Below are positions 34,223 through 43,220 of a stretch of DNA of 64,000 nt, piece by piece. Below the pieces are notes generated by a model that was given only the letters and a program-made list of their open reading frames with translations, was not told the DNA's origin and ran no database searches. This DNA comes from DATHTS01 sp965219305 (GTDB lineage: Bacteria; Acidobacteriota; Blastocatellia; Pyrinomonadales; Pyrinomonadaceae). Location of the stretch: positions 2,356,001-2,420,000 of the forward strand of contig OZ244725.1 in assembly GCA_965219305.1 (NCBI GenBank), given 5' to 3'. A program made the translations under genes and the position numbers. Position 1 is the stretch's first letter. Each line of letters begins with the position of its first letter.

Positions 34223-35545
34223 ATGAAAAAACAGTTGAAAGATTTTATCGAAAAGATCGGCAAGGATTCGATTGCCATAATTCCGGCGGCGCACGAGAAA
34301 AACAGAAGTTACGACACGGAATATAAATTTCGTCAGGATTCGGATTTTTGGTATTTGACGGATTTTCCCGAACCGGACGCGGTTGCCGTGATTACGCCGG
34401 ACAAAAAGACGAAATACACGATGTTCGTTCGCCCGCGCGATCCTTTGATGGAAACCTGGTATGGACGGCGCGAAGGCGTTGACGGCGCGAAAAAGAATTA
34501 CGGCGTTGAAAAAGCGGTTTCGATTGATAAATTTGCGACCGAACTGCCGAAACTTCTGCACGGTTACGAGAAACTTTATTATCGTTTCGGTCTGGACGAA
34601 AAACTCGATCTGATGATTCTCGAATATCTTTCGACTCAGCGCGTGCGCCGCATCAAAACCGCTTATCCGCCGCACACGATCGTTGATCCGACATTGATTG
34701 TTCACGAAATGCGTCTGCACAAAAACGATGACGAAATTGAATTGATGGTAAAAGCCGGAGAGATCGCGGCGGACGCGCATATTTTGGCGATGCAGGAATG
34801 CAAAGCGGGAATGAACGAATTGCAGATCGAATCAATCATCGAACATTATTTTCGTATGAACGGCGCGAGCGGCGTGTCATATAATTCGATCATCGGCGGC
34901 GGCGGAAACGCGACGATTCTGCACTATGTCGAAAATAATATGGAACTCAAAGACGGCGATCTGCTTTTAATTGACGCGGGCTGTGAATACAAAGGCTATG
35001 CGTCCGACATCACCAGAACTTTTCCCGTCAACGGCAGATTTACAAAGCCGCAAAAAGAAGTTTACGACATCGTTTTAGAAACACTTCTAGCCTGCACCGA
35101 AGCGACGAAAACCGGCAACACCATCAAACAGCGTCAGGATTTATCAATCGAAATGATGACCGAAGGAATGAAAAAACTCGGACTTCTCAAAGGCAAAACA
35201 AAGGATTTGATAAAGAAAAAGAAATACGAAAAATACTATATGCACGGCGTAGGACATTACATCGGAATGGACGTTCACGACGCGGGCAGATATTTCACCG
35301 ACCAAACCGCCAAAAACTCGCGCCCGTTCGCGCCCGGAATGGTCTTAACCGTCGAACCCGGACTTTACATTCCGCCCGACGATAAAGACGCGCCCGCAAA
35401 ATATCGCGGCATCGGAATCCGCATCGAAGACGACGTTCTAGTCACCGAAGAAGGCAACCGCAACTTAACGGACAAAGTGCCGAAAGATACAGAAGCGATT
35501 GAGGAAATAATGAACAAAGGGAAAGCGAAAAGCGCAAATAAATAG
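34223..35545 (+). CDS. Xaa-Pro aminopeptidase (M24B)
   Basis: A cytosolic metallo-aminopeptidase of 440 residues that removes N-terminal residues preceding proline. The N-terminal domain (about 1-150) includes YRQDSDFWYLTDF-like FRQDSDFWYLTDFPEPDAV. The pita-bread domain holds all five metal ligands: LLLIDAGCEYKGYASDITRT (two Asp), MHGVGHYIGMDVHDAG (His), VLTVEPGLYIP (Glu) and GIGIRIEDDVLVT (Glu). Its last 84 bases (35462-35545) are repeated at 36424-36507 beyond the next gene, as described separately. Start follows AGGAG at 34209. Confidence 0.93.
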   Translation: MKKQLKDFIEKIGKDSIAIIPAAHEKNRSYDTEYKFRQDSDFWYLTDFPEPDAVAVITPDKKTKYTMFVRPRDPLMETWYGRREGVDGAKKNYGVEKAVSIDKFATELPKLLHGYEKLYYRFGLDEKLDLMILEYLSTQRVRRIKTAYPPHTIVDPTLIVHEMRLHKNDDEIELMVKAGEIAADAHILAMQECKAGMNELQIESIIEHYFRMNGASGVSYNSIIGGGGNATILHYVENNMELKDGDLLLIDAGCEYKGYASDITRTFPVNGRFTKPQKEVYDIVLETLLACTEATKTGNTIKQRQDLSIEMMTEGMKKLGLLKGKTKDLIKKKKYEKYYMHGVGHYIGMDVHDAGRYFTDQTAKNSRPFAPGMVLTVEPGLYIPPDDKDAPAKYRGIGIRIEDDVLVTEEGNRNLTDKVPKDTEAIEEIMNKGKAKSANK

Positions 35546-35557
35546 TTTAATTTAGAT

Positions 35558-36410
35558 ATGAATGAAAAGTTTGTCTTAATCTCATTTCTGATTTTTGTTT
35601 CGGTAATTTCAAATTACGGGCAAAGCAATTCGTGGAACGGTTTAACGCCTTTGAATTCAACGCGAGTTGATGCCGAAAAGTTATTGGGTCAGCCGCAGAA
35701 AAGTGTTATTCCGTTTCGAAATGAATATAAAACCGAAAATGGAAAAGTTTCAATAATATATTCAACTCGTCCGTGTGATGAAGGTTGGAACGTGCCGAAA
35801 GATACGATTCTTAGCATCAGCGTTCAATCTCCCGTTGATATAGGTAAAAGTTTCGATGAATTGAAACTTAATAGAAATAACGTTACTTATACAAATGATG
35901 ATGCAATGTTCGCGACGTGGAGAAATTTCGAAGAAGGGCGGACGTATTATTTTGAGAACATTAGTTCATATTTGCTTGAAAAAGGATACGTTCCGAAGAA
36001 GTCCGACTATGAAACTCTGCGTTGCGACGGATTTCCGCCTTACTCGCCCGGTCAATATTATTCATTATACTCACGTTTATAATGATCCTAAGTTAAGCGA
36101 AAAAGAAAATTTATATGCCGTTTTCCAGCAAATTGACGGTGTGATTATATTGGCTAAAAACGAGAAAAATTATAAAGCGTATGCAATGATTTATTTTAGT
36201 GATAAGTCATCGCTCAAAGAACGTCAAAAGCGGCTCTCGGAAATAAAGAATTTTCTCAAATCAAGAAAATACCCGTCTAATTTAATAACAATTATTGAAG
36301 GCGGTCTGCGCGAGAATGCGGTGACGGAGTTTTTTCTTCTGCCGAAAGATTTGCCGCCGCCCGCGCCCGAACCAGGTTTGCCGAGTCCGCAGTTTAAGAA
36401 AAGTAGATAA
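35558..36410 (+). pseudogene. Secreted hypothetical protein, frameshifted
   Basis: The first frame (35558-36082) encodes a signal peptide and a small domain including LNSTRVDAEKLLGQPQKSVI and TRPCDEGWNVPKDTILSIS, ending SPGQYYS. The next frame continues YTHVYNDPKLSEKENLYAVF, GVIILAKNEKNYKAYAMIYF, an OmpA-like-looking ERQKRLSEIKNFLKSRKYPS and FFLLPKDLPPPAPEPGLP, ending at 36410. A single extra base near 36050 separates them; removing it gives one protein of about 283 residues. I know no name for the family. It is the only gene between the two copies of the aminopeptidase tail. Confidence 0.7.
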
Positions 36411-36423
36411 TTCAATAAACTGA

Positions 36424-36507
36424 AACTTAACCGACAAAGTGCCGAAGGAAACGGAAGCTATCGAAGAAATTATGAACAACGCGAAGGCAAAAAGCGCGAA
36501 TAAATAG
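36424..36507 (+). repeat. Second copy of the 3' end of the Xaa-Pro aminopeptidase gene
   Basis: The last 28 codons including the stop (35462-35545) recur here at the same length with 71 of 84 bases identical. Of 13 differences, 10 are synonymous; the only amino acid changes are D to E, K to N and G to A. Both copies were therefore under protein-level selection, so this is not a simple recent duplication of noncoding DNA. Confidence 0.9.
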
Positions 36508-36525
36508 TTTATCGAGGTGAAATTT

Positions 36526-36762
36526 ATGCCAGCAGATTTAGCACGAGTTGTCGCAGAAAAAGTTGCGGTTCTGCCGATCGAGAAACAGCAAAAAGTTTTG
36601 GATTTTGTCGAATCAATTGAAAAATTGGAAAGACAAACGCTTTTGGAAAAGTTAGAAGTGATAAGTAAGAGTGTGCCGGAAGAAGTTTGGGAAAAACTTC
36701 CGGCGGACGGCGCGGAAAATATTGATCATTATCTTTACGGCGCACAAAAAAAAGGTAAATGA
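36526..36762 (+). CDS. Antitoxin of a PIN-type toxin-antitoxin pair
   Basis: A 78-residue acidic, helical protein (PADLARVVAEKVAVLPIEKQ, DFVESIEKLE, then PEEVWEKLPADGAENIDHYL) of the kind found before PIN toxins; the last part looks like a toxin-wrapping tail. It resembles DUF2281-like antitoxins, where a helical domain scans EKxxxLPxxKQ. I choose ATG 36526 after GAGGTG rather than the GTG at 36517. Its stop overlaps the start of the toxin (ATGA), which implies translational coupling. Confidence 0.8.
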   Translation: MPADLARVVAEKVAVLPIEKQQKVLDFVESIEKLERQTLLEKLEVISKSVPEEVWEKLPADGAENIDHYLYGAQKKGK

Positions 36763-37167
36763 ACGACAAAGTTTTCGCGGACACGTTTTATTTGGGTTGC
36801 CGTTTTGAATCCGAAAGATCAATGGCATCAGGAATCTGTTAAAACGCGCAAACTGCTCGGAGATATAACAATTATAAAGTCGGAAACGGTTTTAATCGAA
36901 GTTATAAATTATTTTTCCGAATACGGTTTACAAGCGCGTCAGTCCGTTGTTTACGCCGTTCGTACGATTATCGAAGATGAAGAAGTTGAATATGTTCCGC
37001 ATACTTCCGAAACCTTTTTCGATGCTCTTGATTTTTACGAAAAGCGTTCAGACAAAGGTTATAGTTTGACTGATTGCATTTCGATGATAATTATGAATCT
37101 CGGTTTACGGGAAATCCTGACGCACGATAATCATTTTGAGCAGGAAGACTTTACAAGTTTGATCTAA
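36759..37167 (+). pseudogene. PIN-domain toxin (VapC-like), frameshifted
   Basis: Starts MNDKVFADTFY at 36759 by ATGA overlap with the antitoxin. One extra T at about 36790 (TATTTGG for TATTGG) breaks the frame; without it the protein reads VFADTFYWVAVLNPKDQWH and runs through IIKSETVLIEVINYF, SLTDCISMIIM and ILTHDNHFEQEDF to 37167, 135 residues. The acidic residues of the PIN ribonuclease site are all present (D in FADTF, E in VLIEV, D in TDCIS, D in THDNHF). Without the correction it would be inactive. The indel is in a short T-run, so it should be checked in raw reads. Confidence 0.82.
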
Positions 37168-37190
37168 GTAAAGGACAAAAGTAAAGTAAA

Positions 37191-37626
37191 TTATTGGAAT
37201 CGTTGCTTTTGTCCTAAGTTTGTCGTAATTTGGCAGAAGCAGTTTCGCAGAGTCTCAAAACCAAATCTGAAAATACTCTTCTCCAAATTCCCATGTTTCT
37301 TGGTTTTCAATGGATTTTTAGCGACTTCCAATTTGCCCGCTAAGATTGTTCCACTTACTGTTATCGCTAATAATGACAACAGTTTACTGACTCTTTCGGT
37401 TTCCGTCAGATGCGTGTCTTCGAGCCGAAATCCTCTCGTTTTCAATATCCCGAAAAGCGTTTCTATTTTCCACCGCTCGCCATATTCAAGCAATATCTTG
37501 CCGCTTTGCTCCGATGAAATGACCAACACATTATCGCCCTCTTCTTTTTTACAAACCGCCGCAAACACCTGCTTGTTCCACAATTTACGCTTTCCTTTTA
37601 ATTCCCGCCGTTCATTTATCTTCAAT
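37191..37626 (-). pseudogene. IS4-type transposase, C-terminal fragment
   Basis: The 144-residue fragment has the IS4 signature Y-(2)-R-(3)-E-(6)-K in YGERWKIETLFGILK and the following KTRGFRLEDTHLTE and LLSLLAITVSG. The N-terminal half is missing where the IS5 element begins at 37627. It is a different IS4 group from the intact element at 15.7 kb. GGACAAAAG at 37174-37182 with CTTTTGTCC at 37205-37213 may be part of its end. Confidence 0.8.
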
Positions 37627-37646
37627 AGACCTCTTGCATAAGTAAT

Positions 37647-37850
37647 TTAATGACCGATTTCGTAATTATACAATCCGGCGATTAAGTTAAAGCGCAACCC
37701 GAAGCGGCGGCGGCGATTGCGATAGCGTTCCGCGATAATGCGAAAGATTTTCAGATGACGAATCACGTTCTCGACCACAATTCTGCGCCGCGACAATTGA
37801 CCGTTGGCACTGCTTCGGGCTTCGCCCAACGGTTTGCCTTTCGGCTTTTT
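37647..37850 (-). pseudogene. IS5-family transposase, C-terminal part
   Basis: Encodes QLSRRRIVVENVIRHLKIFR followed by IIAERYRNRRRRFGLRF and NLIAGLYNYE, the diagnostic C-terminus (R-x-x-V-E-N-x-I, RYRNRRRRF) of IS5/IS427-type transposases. It is the continuation of the N-terminal part beyond the IS982 insertion. Confidence 0.85.
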
Positions 37851-37855
37851 AACTA

Positions 37856-38829
37856 ACGTCAGTTCGAGATAAGAATTAAGCTATAACCAAGTCTTTTCCT
37901 AGTTCAAGGCTTGGTTTCTTTTCTTGAAATGTGTAAGCGATCAACCCGGCGACGATGTTGCCGTAAAAGTTCCACACCGAACGATGTCGCGTATGCTCGA
38001 CTTGTGAAATGTTCTTTAACTGGTCGTTGACCGATTCGATGATCGCTCGTTTTCTCAGCATCAGGCGATCAAAAAGCGGCATCAACTTGTTCTTCATATT
38101 CTTTCTGACCTTTGTTACCAGTTGAACATTGTGTTCGCCCAATAATTTACTCAACTCCTGTGAAATATAACCTTTATCGCCGAACAGTTTGCCCCACAAC
38201 TGCTTGCTCATTTTCCCGACCGGCTTTCGGTCATCAACATTTCCCAAAGTGATTTGCCACGCCAACAACTCGCCGCGGTCGCTGATTATAAGATGTATCT
38301 TGAAGCCGTAAAACCACCCCGTCGAAGTCTTCCCGCGTTTTGCAATCTCCTTAAACACCTTGTTTTGCTTAATCCGTAAATTGTTACAGACGGCTATCTT
38401 AGTTGAATCCACAAATGAAATCCCCGAACACTTTCCCAATCTCATTTGCATAAACGCTCCGAGCAGAAGCAAAGCGTCGCGTTGGAGTTCGACGAACCGA
38501 TTATAACTGAGCAGATCGGGAAACTCGCCCTTGTAGTAAACACCGATCATCGAATTATAAAACGTCTTCAAATTACGGAATCCAGACCTGTGAAAACAGA
38601 TCAAAATAGTCATCACTTCCGAACGCGACATCTTCGACGGCTTAATTCGTTGACTCTTTCCGCTTTCTAACAACTGATGATTAAACTTCGGTTCAAACAC
38701 TTTACAAAAATCGTCAACTTGGCAAAAAACTGTTAAGATATTCATTGAAAAACTCCTTTGGTTTGGTTTATTTGTTTCTAAACCTAAGTATATCTTACCT
38801 TTGGAGTTTTTCTTATCTCGAACTCACGT
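37856..38829 (-). mobile_element. IS982-family insertion sequence, intact
   Basis: Imperfect ends ACGTCAGTTCGAGATAAGAA (37856) and the complement of ACGTGAGTTCGAGATAAGAA (to 38829) bound 974 bp. TAACTA on both sides (37850-37855 and 38830-38835) is the target duplication. It interrupts the IS5 transposase gene. Confidence 0.9.
37876..38745 (-). CDS. IS982-family transposase
   Basis: A 289-residue DDE transposase without interruptions. It has SRSEVMTILICFHRSGFRNL near 40, SYNRFVELQRDALLLL near 80, ISFVDSTKIAVCNNLRI (first D near 111), WFYGFKIHLIISDRGELLAW, LFGDKGYISQELSKLL (second D near 190) and RKRAIIESVNDQLKNISQVE (E near 238), the pattern of IS982. It starts 84 bp inside the element end. 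Likely functional. Confidence 0.92.
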   Translation of the reverse strand: MNILTVFCQVDDFCKVFEPKFNHQLLESGKSQRIKPSKMSRSEVMTILICFHRSGFRNLKTFYNSMIGVYYKGEFPDLLSYNRFVELQRDALLLLGAFMQMRLGKCSGISFVDSTKIAVCNNLRIKQNKVFKEIAKRGKTSTGWFYGFKIHLIISDRGELLAWQITLGNVDDRKPVGKMSKQLWGKLFGDKGYISQELSKLLGEHNVQLVTKVRKNMKNKLMPLFDRLMLRKRAIIESVNDQLKNISQVEHTRHRSVWNFYGNIVAGLIAYTFQEKKPSLELGKDLVIA

Positions 38830-38841
38830 TAACTAGTGTTT

Positions 38842-39494
38842 GCGAGTTTCCGTAAATCTTATCTTTTGCAGTCCTTGATACCCCGCATCTCCCAACAAAC
38901 AAATGTTTTCGGCAATCGCCAACGCGCTCTGTTTGAACATCGCAAAATCGTGCGTTTTGCCGTTGCTTTGTGCCGTGCAGATGACTTTGCGAGTCGCCTT
39001 TTACAATGACGATCTGCGTTTTTATCGTGTGCCGCTTTTTCTTGCCCGAATAATGTCCTTTTGTTTTTTTTCGGACGTTCGAGCGGAGTTTCCGTGACAT
39101 CGACGATCACGAATTTAAAGGCATTTTCGCTTTCGCGCAGCACTTTTTTACTCGGTAATTTTAGGTCGTCACAATTTTTGAGCAGATTCTCGATTTTGAC
39201 AATGGTGCGCGAAACGGTCGCTTCGGACAATTGCCAGCGTTTGGCAAGATGGAACTGCGTCGGATATTCGCGCCAGTATTCAAGCGTCAGCAACACTTGG
39301 TCTTCTACCGCTAATTTGCACGGTCTGCCCGGCTTTTTCTGCACCCGACGCAGTTGGTCGCGGACAAATTCGCAAATTTTAACGAAAGTGTCGGGTTTGA
39401 CACCACAATATCGTTTGAATAATTCAGGCGAAAGCGATCTAATTTGTTGAAACTCATCCAGATTATTGATGATGGAAAACGCTCTCATTGTCAA
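38842..39494 (-). pseudogene. IS5-family transposase, N-terminal part, frameshifted
   Basis: The N-terminal two thirds of the IS5 transposase: LSPELFKRYCGVKPDTFVKI, QVLLTLEYWREYPTQFHLAK and VIVDVTETPLERPKKNK in the first frame, then HYSGKKKRHTIKTQIVIVKG in a second, then THDFAMFKQSALAIAENICL and LGDAGYQGLQK in a third. Two frameshifts (near 39060 and 38985) plus the IS982 insertion show it is dead. Confidence 0.85.
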
Positions 39495-39514
39495 ATAACT
39501 TATATAAGAGGTCT

Positions 39515-39746
39515 AATGCTCCGGTTTGGGTTTACGTAGCGGGAGCGGCAACCGGTTCGCACGTCGAAGCGACTAGCCGACATCGGCGAGGAAATCCGGC
39601 AAGGTATGATCGCTGTCCGTTCGATGAAGGGCGCGATATTGAATAAATTCCGCAATGATCCGGGCAAATTAGCCGCGTGGTTGTCGGCTTCTCATATCGA
39701 GAAGATTCCGCACGGCGAAAAAGATGCGGATGCGCCGAAGCGATAG
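39515..39746 (+). pseudogene. 3' remnant of an unknown gene cut by the IS5 element
   Basis: Reads PVWVYVAGAATGSHVEA, then after a frame change LADIGEEIRQGMIAVRSMKG, AILNKFRNDPGKLAAWLSAS and HIEKIPHGEKDADAPKR to a stop at 39746. The codon use is like that of resident genes. I cannot name the family. The missing 5' part is not on the other side of the IS cluster, so a deletion must have gone with the insertions. Confidence 0.6.
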
Positions 39747-39770
39747 TTTTATTAAGACGTAAAAGAAAAA

Positions 39771-39805
39771 GACGTGCGAACATTTAAGGTTTGCACATCT
39801 TTTTT
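39771..39805 (+). terminator. Intrinsic terminator
   Basis: GACGTGCGAAC (39771-39781) pairs with GGTTTGCACATC ending at 39799 (one mismatch, one G-U), followed by six T. It terminates the remnant gene, or on the minus strand the M16 gene. Confidence 0.75.
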
Positions 39806-39834
39806 GGGTTTAATTATTTTAACGGGAAAAGAAA

Positions 39835-41619
39835 TTATTTATCTTTCGTTCCCGTAAAAGGAAGCGGTGCGGGGAACATCGGTGCGCTGACCGTACCGCT
39901 CATCTTGTCGCCGTCTATTGTGGCGTTCAAGGTAAGTTCGAGCGATTGTCCCTGAACATTGACTTGGGCGACTGCGGTCATTTTGTTTCCTTTGACTTTT
40001 GCGCCGGAAAAATCGCTTTTGCCGAGCATCGAATCGAGCGAACCGGAAACCGTTTCACCTTCCTGCGTCAGAGTCATCGTGATCGGAATTTCCTGTCCCG
40101 GAACGGCTACTGTCAAATTCCATTTGCCGCCGAAATTGGCGGGTTTTGCGTTTGTGTCCATAGTGTATTTATCTAAACTCAACGGTTTATTATTTATATC
40201 GAAAATTTCGATTGTCGTCGCGTAAGGTTTTACCTGCGGCAAAACTTCGCCCGCGTCGCCGACGATGATGACGGCTTCTTTGTCCGGCGTGATGTATTTT
40301 TTCGCTACGCGCTCGACATCATCTAAACTTACGGCGTTTACTTTGTCGCGGTAGGTTTGCAGATAATCACCCGGCAGATTATATAACTGCTGCGATGTGA
40401 TGAGATTCGTCAAACCTTCCTGCGTTTCGGCGCGGATCGGAAAAACTCCGGTTAAAAAGTTTTTCGCGTCCATTAATTCTTTTTCCGAGACTTTCGCCTT
40501 TTGAATGCGGTCGAGTTCGTAGAAAAATTCCTTCAAAGAATCGCCCGTTACGGGAGTTCTGACTTCAGCGGTCGCCGAGAAATTCCCGGCTTGTTTTCTC
40601 GTATCGAAACTCGAATACGCGCCGTATGTGTAGCCTTTTTCCTCGCGCAAGTTCATAAACAGACGTGACGACGCGCCTGCGCCGAGAACCTGATTCATCA
40701 CCAAAACGGGAAAATAATCGGGATCATTGCGGTTGATCGCCAAATTTGCCAGAACAATGTTCGACTGCGCCGAACCGGGACGATCAACAATCGTTAAAGT
40801 CCGCTCTTTTCTGACGGGCGGCACGGGAAATTTCGTCGCCGTGATCTCGCCTTTTTGCCAATCGCCGAAGTTCGATTTAAGTTGTTTCAAGATTTCATCG
40901 CGCTTGACGTTTCCGACGATAATCATCACCGCATTATTCGGGATATAACGCGTGTCGTGAAACTTCATCAGATTTTCCCGCGTGATCTTATTCACATCGG
41001 CTTCCGACGGCGAAACTATCGAATACGGGTGTTTTCCGTAAAGAACACGCGCCGTCTGTTCGCTGGCGAGAAATCCCGGGTTAGAACGCTGGAATTTCAA
41101 TCCTTGAAGCGTATTTTGCTTGTAAAGCGTGACTTCGTTTTCGGGAAACGACGGCATCAAAACCATATCAGCCATCAATTTCAAAATGTCGTCCGAATAC
41201 ATCGAAAGCGACGAAGCCGAAATGATGGTGTTGTCCGTGCCGGACGAAGCCGAAATGCTCGCGCCCAATCTTTCGATTTCGTCGGCGATCTGTTTGCTCG
41301 AACGGTTTTTCGTGCCTTCATTTAAAAGCGACGTAACCGCCGAACCCAAACCTGTCGAATCGGCTGATTCGTCCGCGCTGCCGGACAAAAATGCCAGACG
41401 ATAACTGACAATCGGTAAACGGTCGTTCTCGACGATAACGACTTTTAGACCATTATCGAGCGTCATTTCATACGGCTTCGAGATGTTAAATGAAACCGGC
41501 TTTAACGGTTCGGGCGCGGATTTGCGAAAATCTTCATTCATAGTTTGTGCTGAAAATGTCGAGCCGAAGATCGAAAGCAAGACTGCAGTAAAAATTAATT
41601 TCAAAACTTGTTTCTTCAT
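39835..41619 (-). CDS. M16-family peptidase, non-catalytic subunit with C-terminal extension
   Basis: A 594-residue secreted M16-fold protein. The signal peptide ends near residue 25. The N-terminal part aligns with M16 (LDNGLKVVIVENDRLPIVSY, then ADSTGLGSAVTSLLNEGTKN) but the HXXEH zinc motif is absent at this place, so it should be the partner subunit, as in two-chain M16 enzymes. The second half has the glycine loop region and RXXYXYXX-like REEKGYTYGAYSSF near 345. A C-terminal 100-residue beta-rich domain (KWNLTVAVPGQEIPITMTLT) is extra. The catalytic partner is the next gene. Confidence 0.88.
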   Translation of the reverse strand: MKKQVLKLIFTAVLLSIFGSTFSAQTMNEDFRKSAPEPLKPVSFNISKPYEMTLDNGLKVVIVENDRLPIVSYRLAFLSGSADESADSTGLGSAVTSLLNEGTKNRSSKQIADEIERLGASISASSGTDNTIISASSLSMYSDDILKLMADMVLMPSFPENEVTLYKQNTLQGLKFQRSNPGFLASEQTARVLYGKHPYSIVSPSEADVNKITRENLMKFHDTRYIPNNAVMIIVGNVKRDEILKQLKSNFGDWQKGEITATKFPVPPVRKERTLTIVDRPGSAQSNIVLANLAINRNDPDYFPVLVMNQVLGAGASSRLFMNLREEKGYTYGAYSSFDTRKQAGNFSATAEVRTPVTGDSLKEFFYELDRIQKAKVSEKELMDAKNFLTGVFPIRAETQEGLTNLITSQQLYNLPGDYLQTYRDKVNAVSLDDVERVAKKYITPDKEAVIIVGDAGEVLPQVKPYATTIEIFDINNKPLSLDKYTMDTNAKPANFGGKWNLTVAVPGQEIPITMTLTQEGETVSGSLDSMLGKSDFSGAKVKGNKMTAVAQVNVQGQSLELTLNATIDGDKMSGTVSAPMFPAPLPFTGTKDK

Positions 41620-41640
41620 TATAATATTTATTTCCTGTTT

Positions 41641-41729
41641 GGAGTTCCAACTTTAGTTGGCTTTCCGCTGCGTTTCGCCGGCGGACACACGCTAAAGCGT
41701 GAAAAGAAACCAACTAAATTTGGAACTCC
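41641..41729. repeat. Foldback repeat between the M16 genes
   Basis: GGAGTTCCAACTTTAGTTGG (41641-41660) has an inverted partner ending GGAACTCC at 41729 with few mismatches; an inner hairpin ACGCTAAAGCGT lies at 41689-41700. It interrupts what would otherwise be a two-gene operon. Confidence 0.75.
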
Positions 41730-41745
41730 GAACTTATTCGGCTAT

Positions 41746-43143
41746 TTATTTACTCGGCGAATCGCCGTTTTTTTCCTTCATCATTCCGCCTTTTCCGGCA
41801 GGAACGACATCGAGTAGAGTGCGGTTTTCCGTGTTCAGATATTTGTTGACCGCATCTTTGATCTGAGCGGGCGTAACCTTCAAATATTCGTCCAGTTCGG
41901 AATTGATAAGCGTCGGATCGCCGTCGTAAAGCGTGTATTCGGCAAGCTGCATCGCGCGTGAAAGCGACGATTGACGGGCGCGAACTTCGTCGTTAATCAA
42001 ATTATTGCGAAGTTTCTGCATTTCCTCGGCAGTCGGTCCGTTTTTCGCCATATCAATAATTTCGTTCATAATCGCCATACGAATTTTACTGATGTCGCTG
42101 TTGGGTTTCGGAATCGCGCCGATAATTACGCTCGAAGGTCCGCGGCGGTCGTCGGTGTTTCCGAAAAGTTGGAGAACCGATTCGTCTCCTTTGACGAGTT
42201 TTTGATAAAGCCGCGAACTTTCGCCGTCGTAGAGCAATTTTCCGCCGAGATATAAAGCGTTAAATTCGGGCGTTCTGCGCGGCGGAATTTTCCAACCGAA
42301 AATAAATGCCGGAAACGGCGCGAGTTTGTCTTCGTATTCGACATATTTTGTCGAAACTTCCGTCGGTTCTTTAACGTCGAGCGACGGCGGCGCGGGCTGT
42401 TTCGGAATGGTCAAGAAATACTTTGAAACCAAATCCTTCGCCGTTTTCGTGTCGAATGCGCCCGAAATTACGAGAACCGCGTTGTTCGGCGCGTAATATG
42501 TGCGGAAGAAATCCTGCACGTCTTTTACGCTCGCCGCATTTAAATCTTCCATCGAACCGATGGTCGAATGTGCATTCGCGGGATTTTTGAAAATGCTCGA
42601 ATTCAAAAGATCGAAAATCTGACCGTAAGGCTGATTATCGTAGCGCAGACGTTTTTCTTCCTGCACGGCGTTGCGTTGGTTGTCGAGATTTTCCTGCGTA
42701 ACTTTCAACGAACGCATTCTGTCCGATTCGAGCCAGAGCGCGAGCGGCAGTTGATTCGCCGGAAGCGTTTCAAAATAATTTGTCCGCTCCGAACTCGTCG
42801 TGCCGTTCATCGTTCCGCCCGCGTTCGAGACAAATTGAAAATGCGCGGCTTTCGGCACGTTTTCCGAACCTTGAAACATCATATGCTCGAACAAGTGAGC
42901 AAATCCCGTGCGTCCTTCGCGTTCGTTGCGCGAACCGACATCGTAATAAACCGCAACGGCGACGACCGGCGCGGTCTGATCTTGATTGAGAACGACGCGC
43001 AAGCCGTTCTCAAGTTTATACTGCTCGATTTTCACCGGCGGCAGATTAAAATTTTCCGACATATTTTTTTTGGTTTTCTGAGCTGATATATTTGCCGCAA
43101 TCAGCAAAATGCTCATAATTATTAGTATTGTATTTCTTTTCAT
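41746..43143 (-). CDS. M16-family zinc metallopeptidase, catalytic subunit
   Basis: A 465-residue secreted peptidase. A signal peptide of about 20 residues is followed by LENGLRVVLNQDQTAPVVAV and the inverted zinc motif HLFEHMMFQG (HXXEH) near residue 85, with the third ligand Glu in the QEEKRLRYDNQPYGQ region downstream. It precedes the inactive-subunit gene and the pair probably forms a heterodimer that cleaves peptides in the periplasm. SD TCAGGAAGTGAATAATG supports the start. Confidence 0.9.
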   Translation of the reverse strand: MKRNTILIIMSILLIAANISAQKTKKNMSENFNLPPVKIEQYKLENGLRVVLNQDQTAPVVAVAVYYDVGSRNEREGRTGFAHLFEHMMFQGSENVPKAAHFQFVSNAGGTMNGTTSSERTNYFETLPANQLPLALWLESDRMRSLKVTQENLDNQRNAVQEEKRLRYDNQPYGQIFDLLNSSIFKNPANAHSTIGSMEDLNAASVKDVQDFFRTYYAPNNAVLVISGAFDTKTAKDLVSKYFLTIPKQPAPPSLDVKEPTEVSTKYVEYEDKLAPFPAFIFGWKIPPRRTPEFNALYLGGKLLYDGESSRLYQKLVKGDESVLQLFGNTDDRRGPSSVIIGAIPKPNSDISKIRMAIMNEIIDMAKNGPTAEEMQKLRNNLINDEVRARQSSLSRAMQLAEYTLYDGDPTLINSELDEYLKVTPAQIKDAVNKYLNTENRTLLDVVPAGKGGMMKEKNGDSPSK

Positions 43144-43220
43144 TATTCACTTCCTGAGAAATTAAACATCTTTAAATATAAAATCATTTTACGGAGAAAA
43201 TGACAAAAGGTTTCTTGGTT

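Larger units (their letters stand above)
37627..39514 (-). mobile_element. IS5-family element (IS427/ISL2-like), interrupted
   Basis: Ends AGACCTCTTGCATAAGTAATTT-like (from 37627) and the inverted AGATAAGT-like end closing AGAGGTCT at 39514 match well; TA lies just outside both. The two halves of one IS5 transposase lie on either side of an IS982 insertion (37856-38829). Removal of IS982 gives an element of about 910 bp, normal for the group. Confidence 0.8.
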
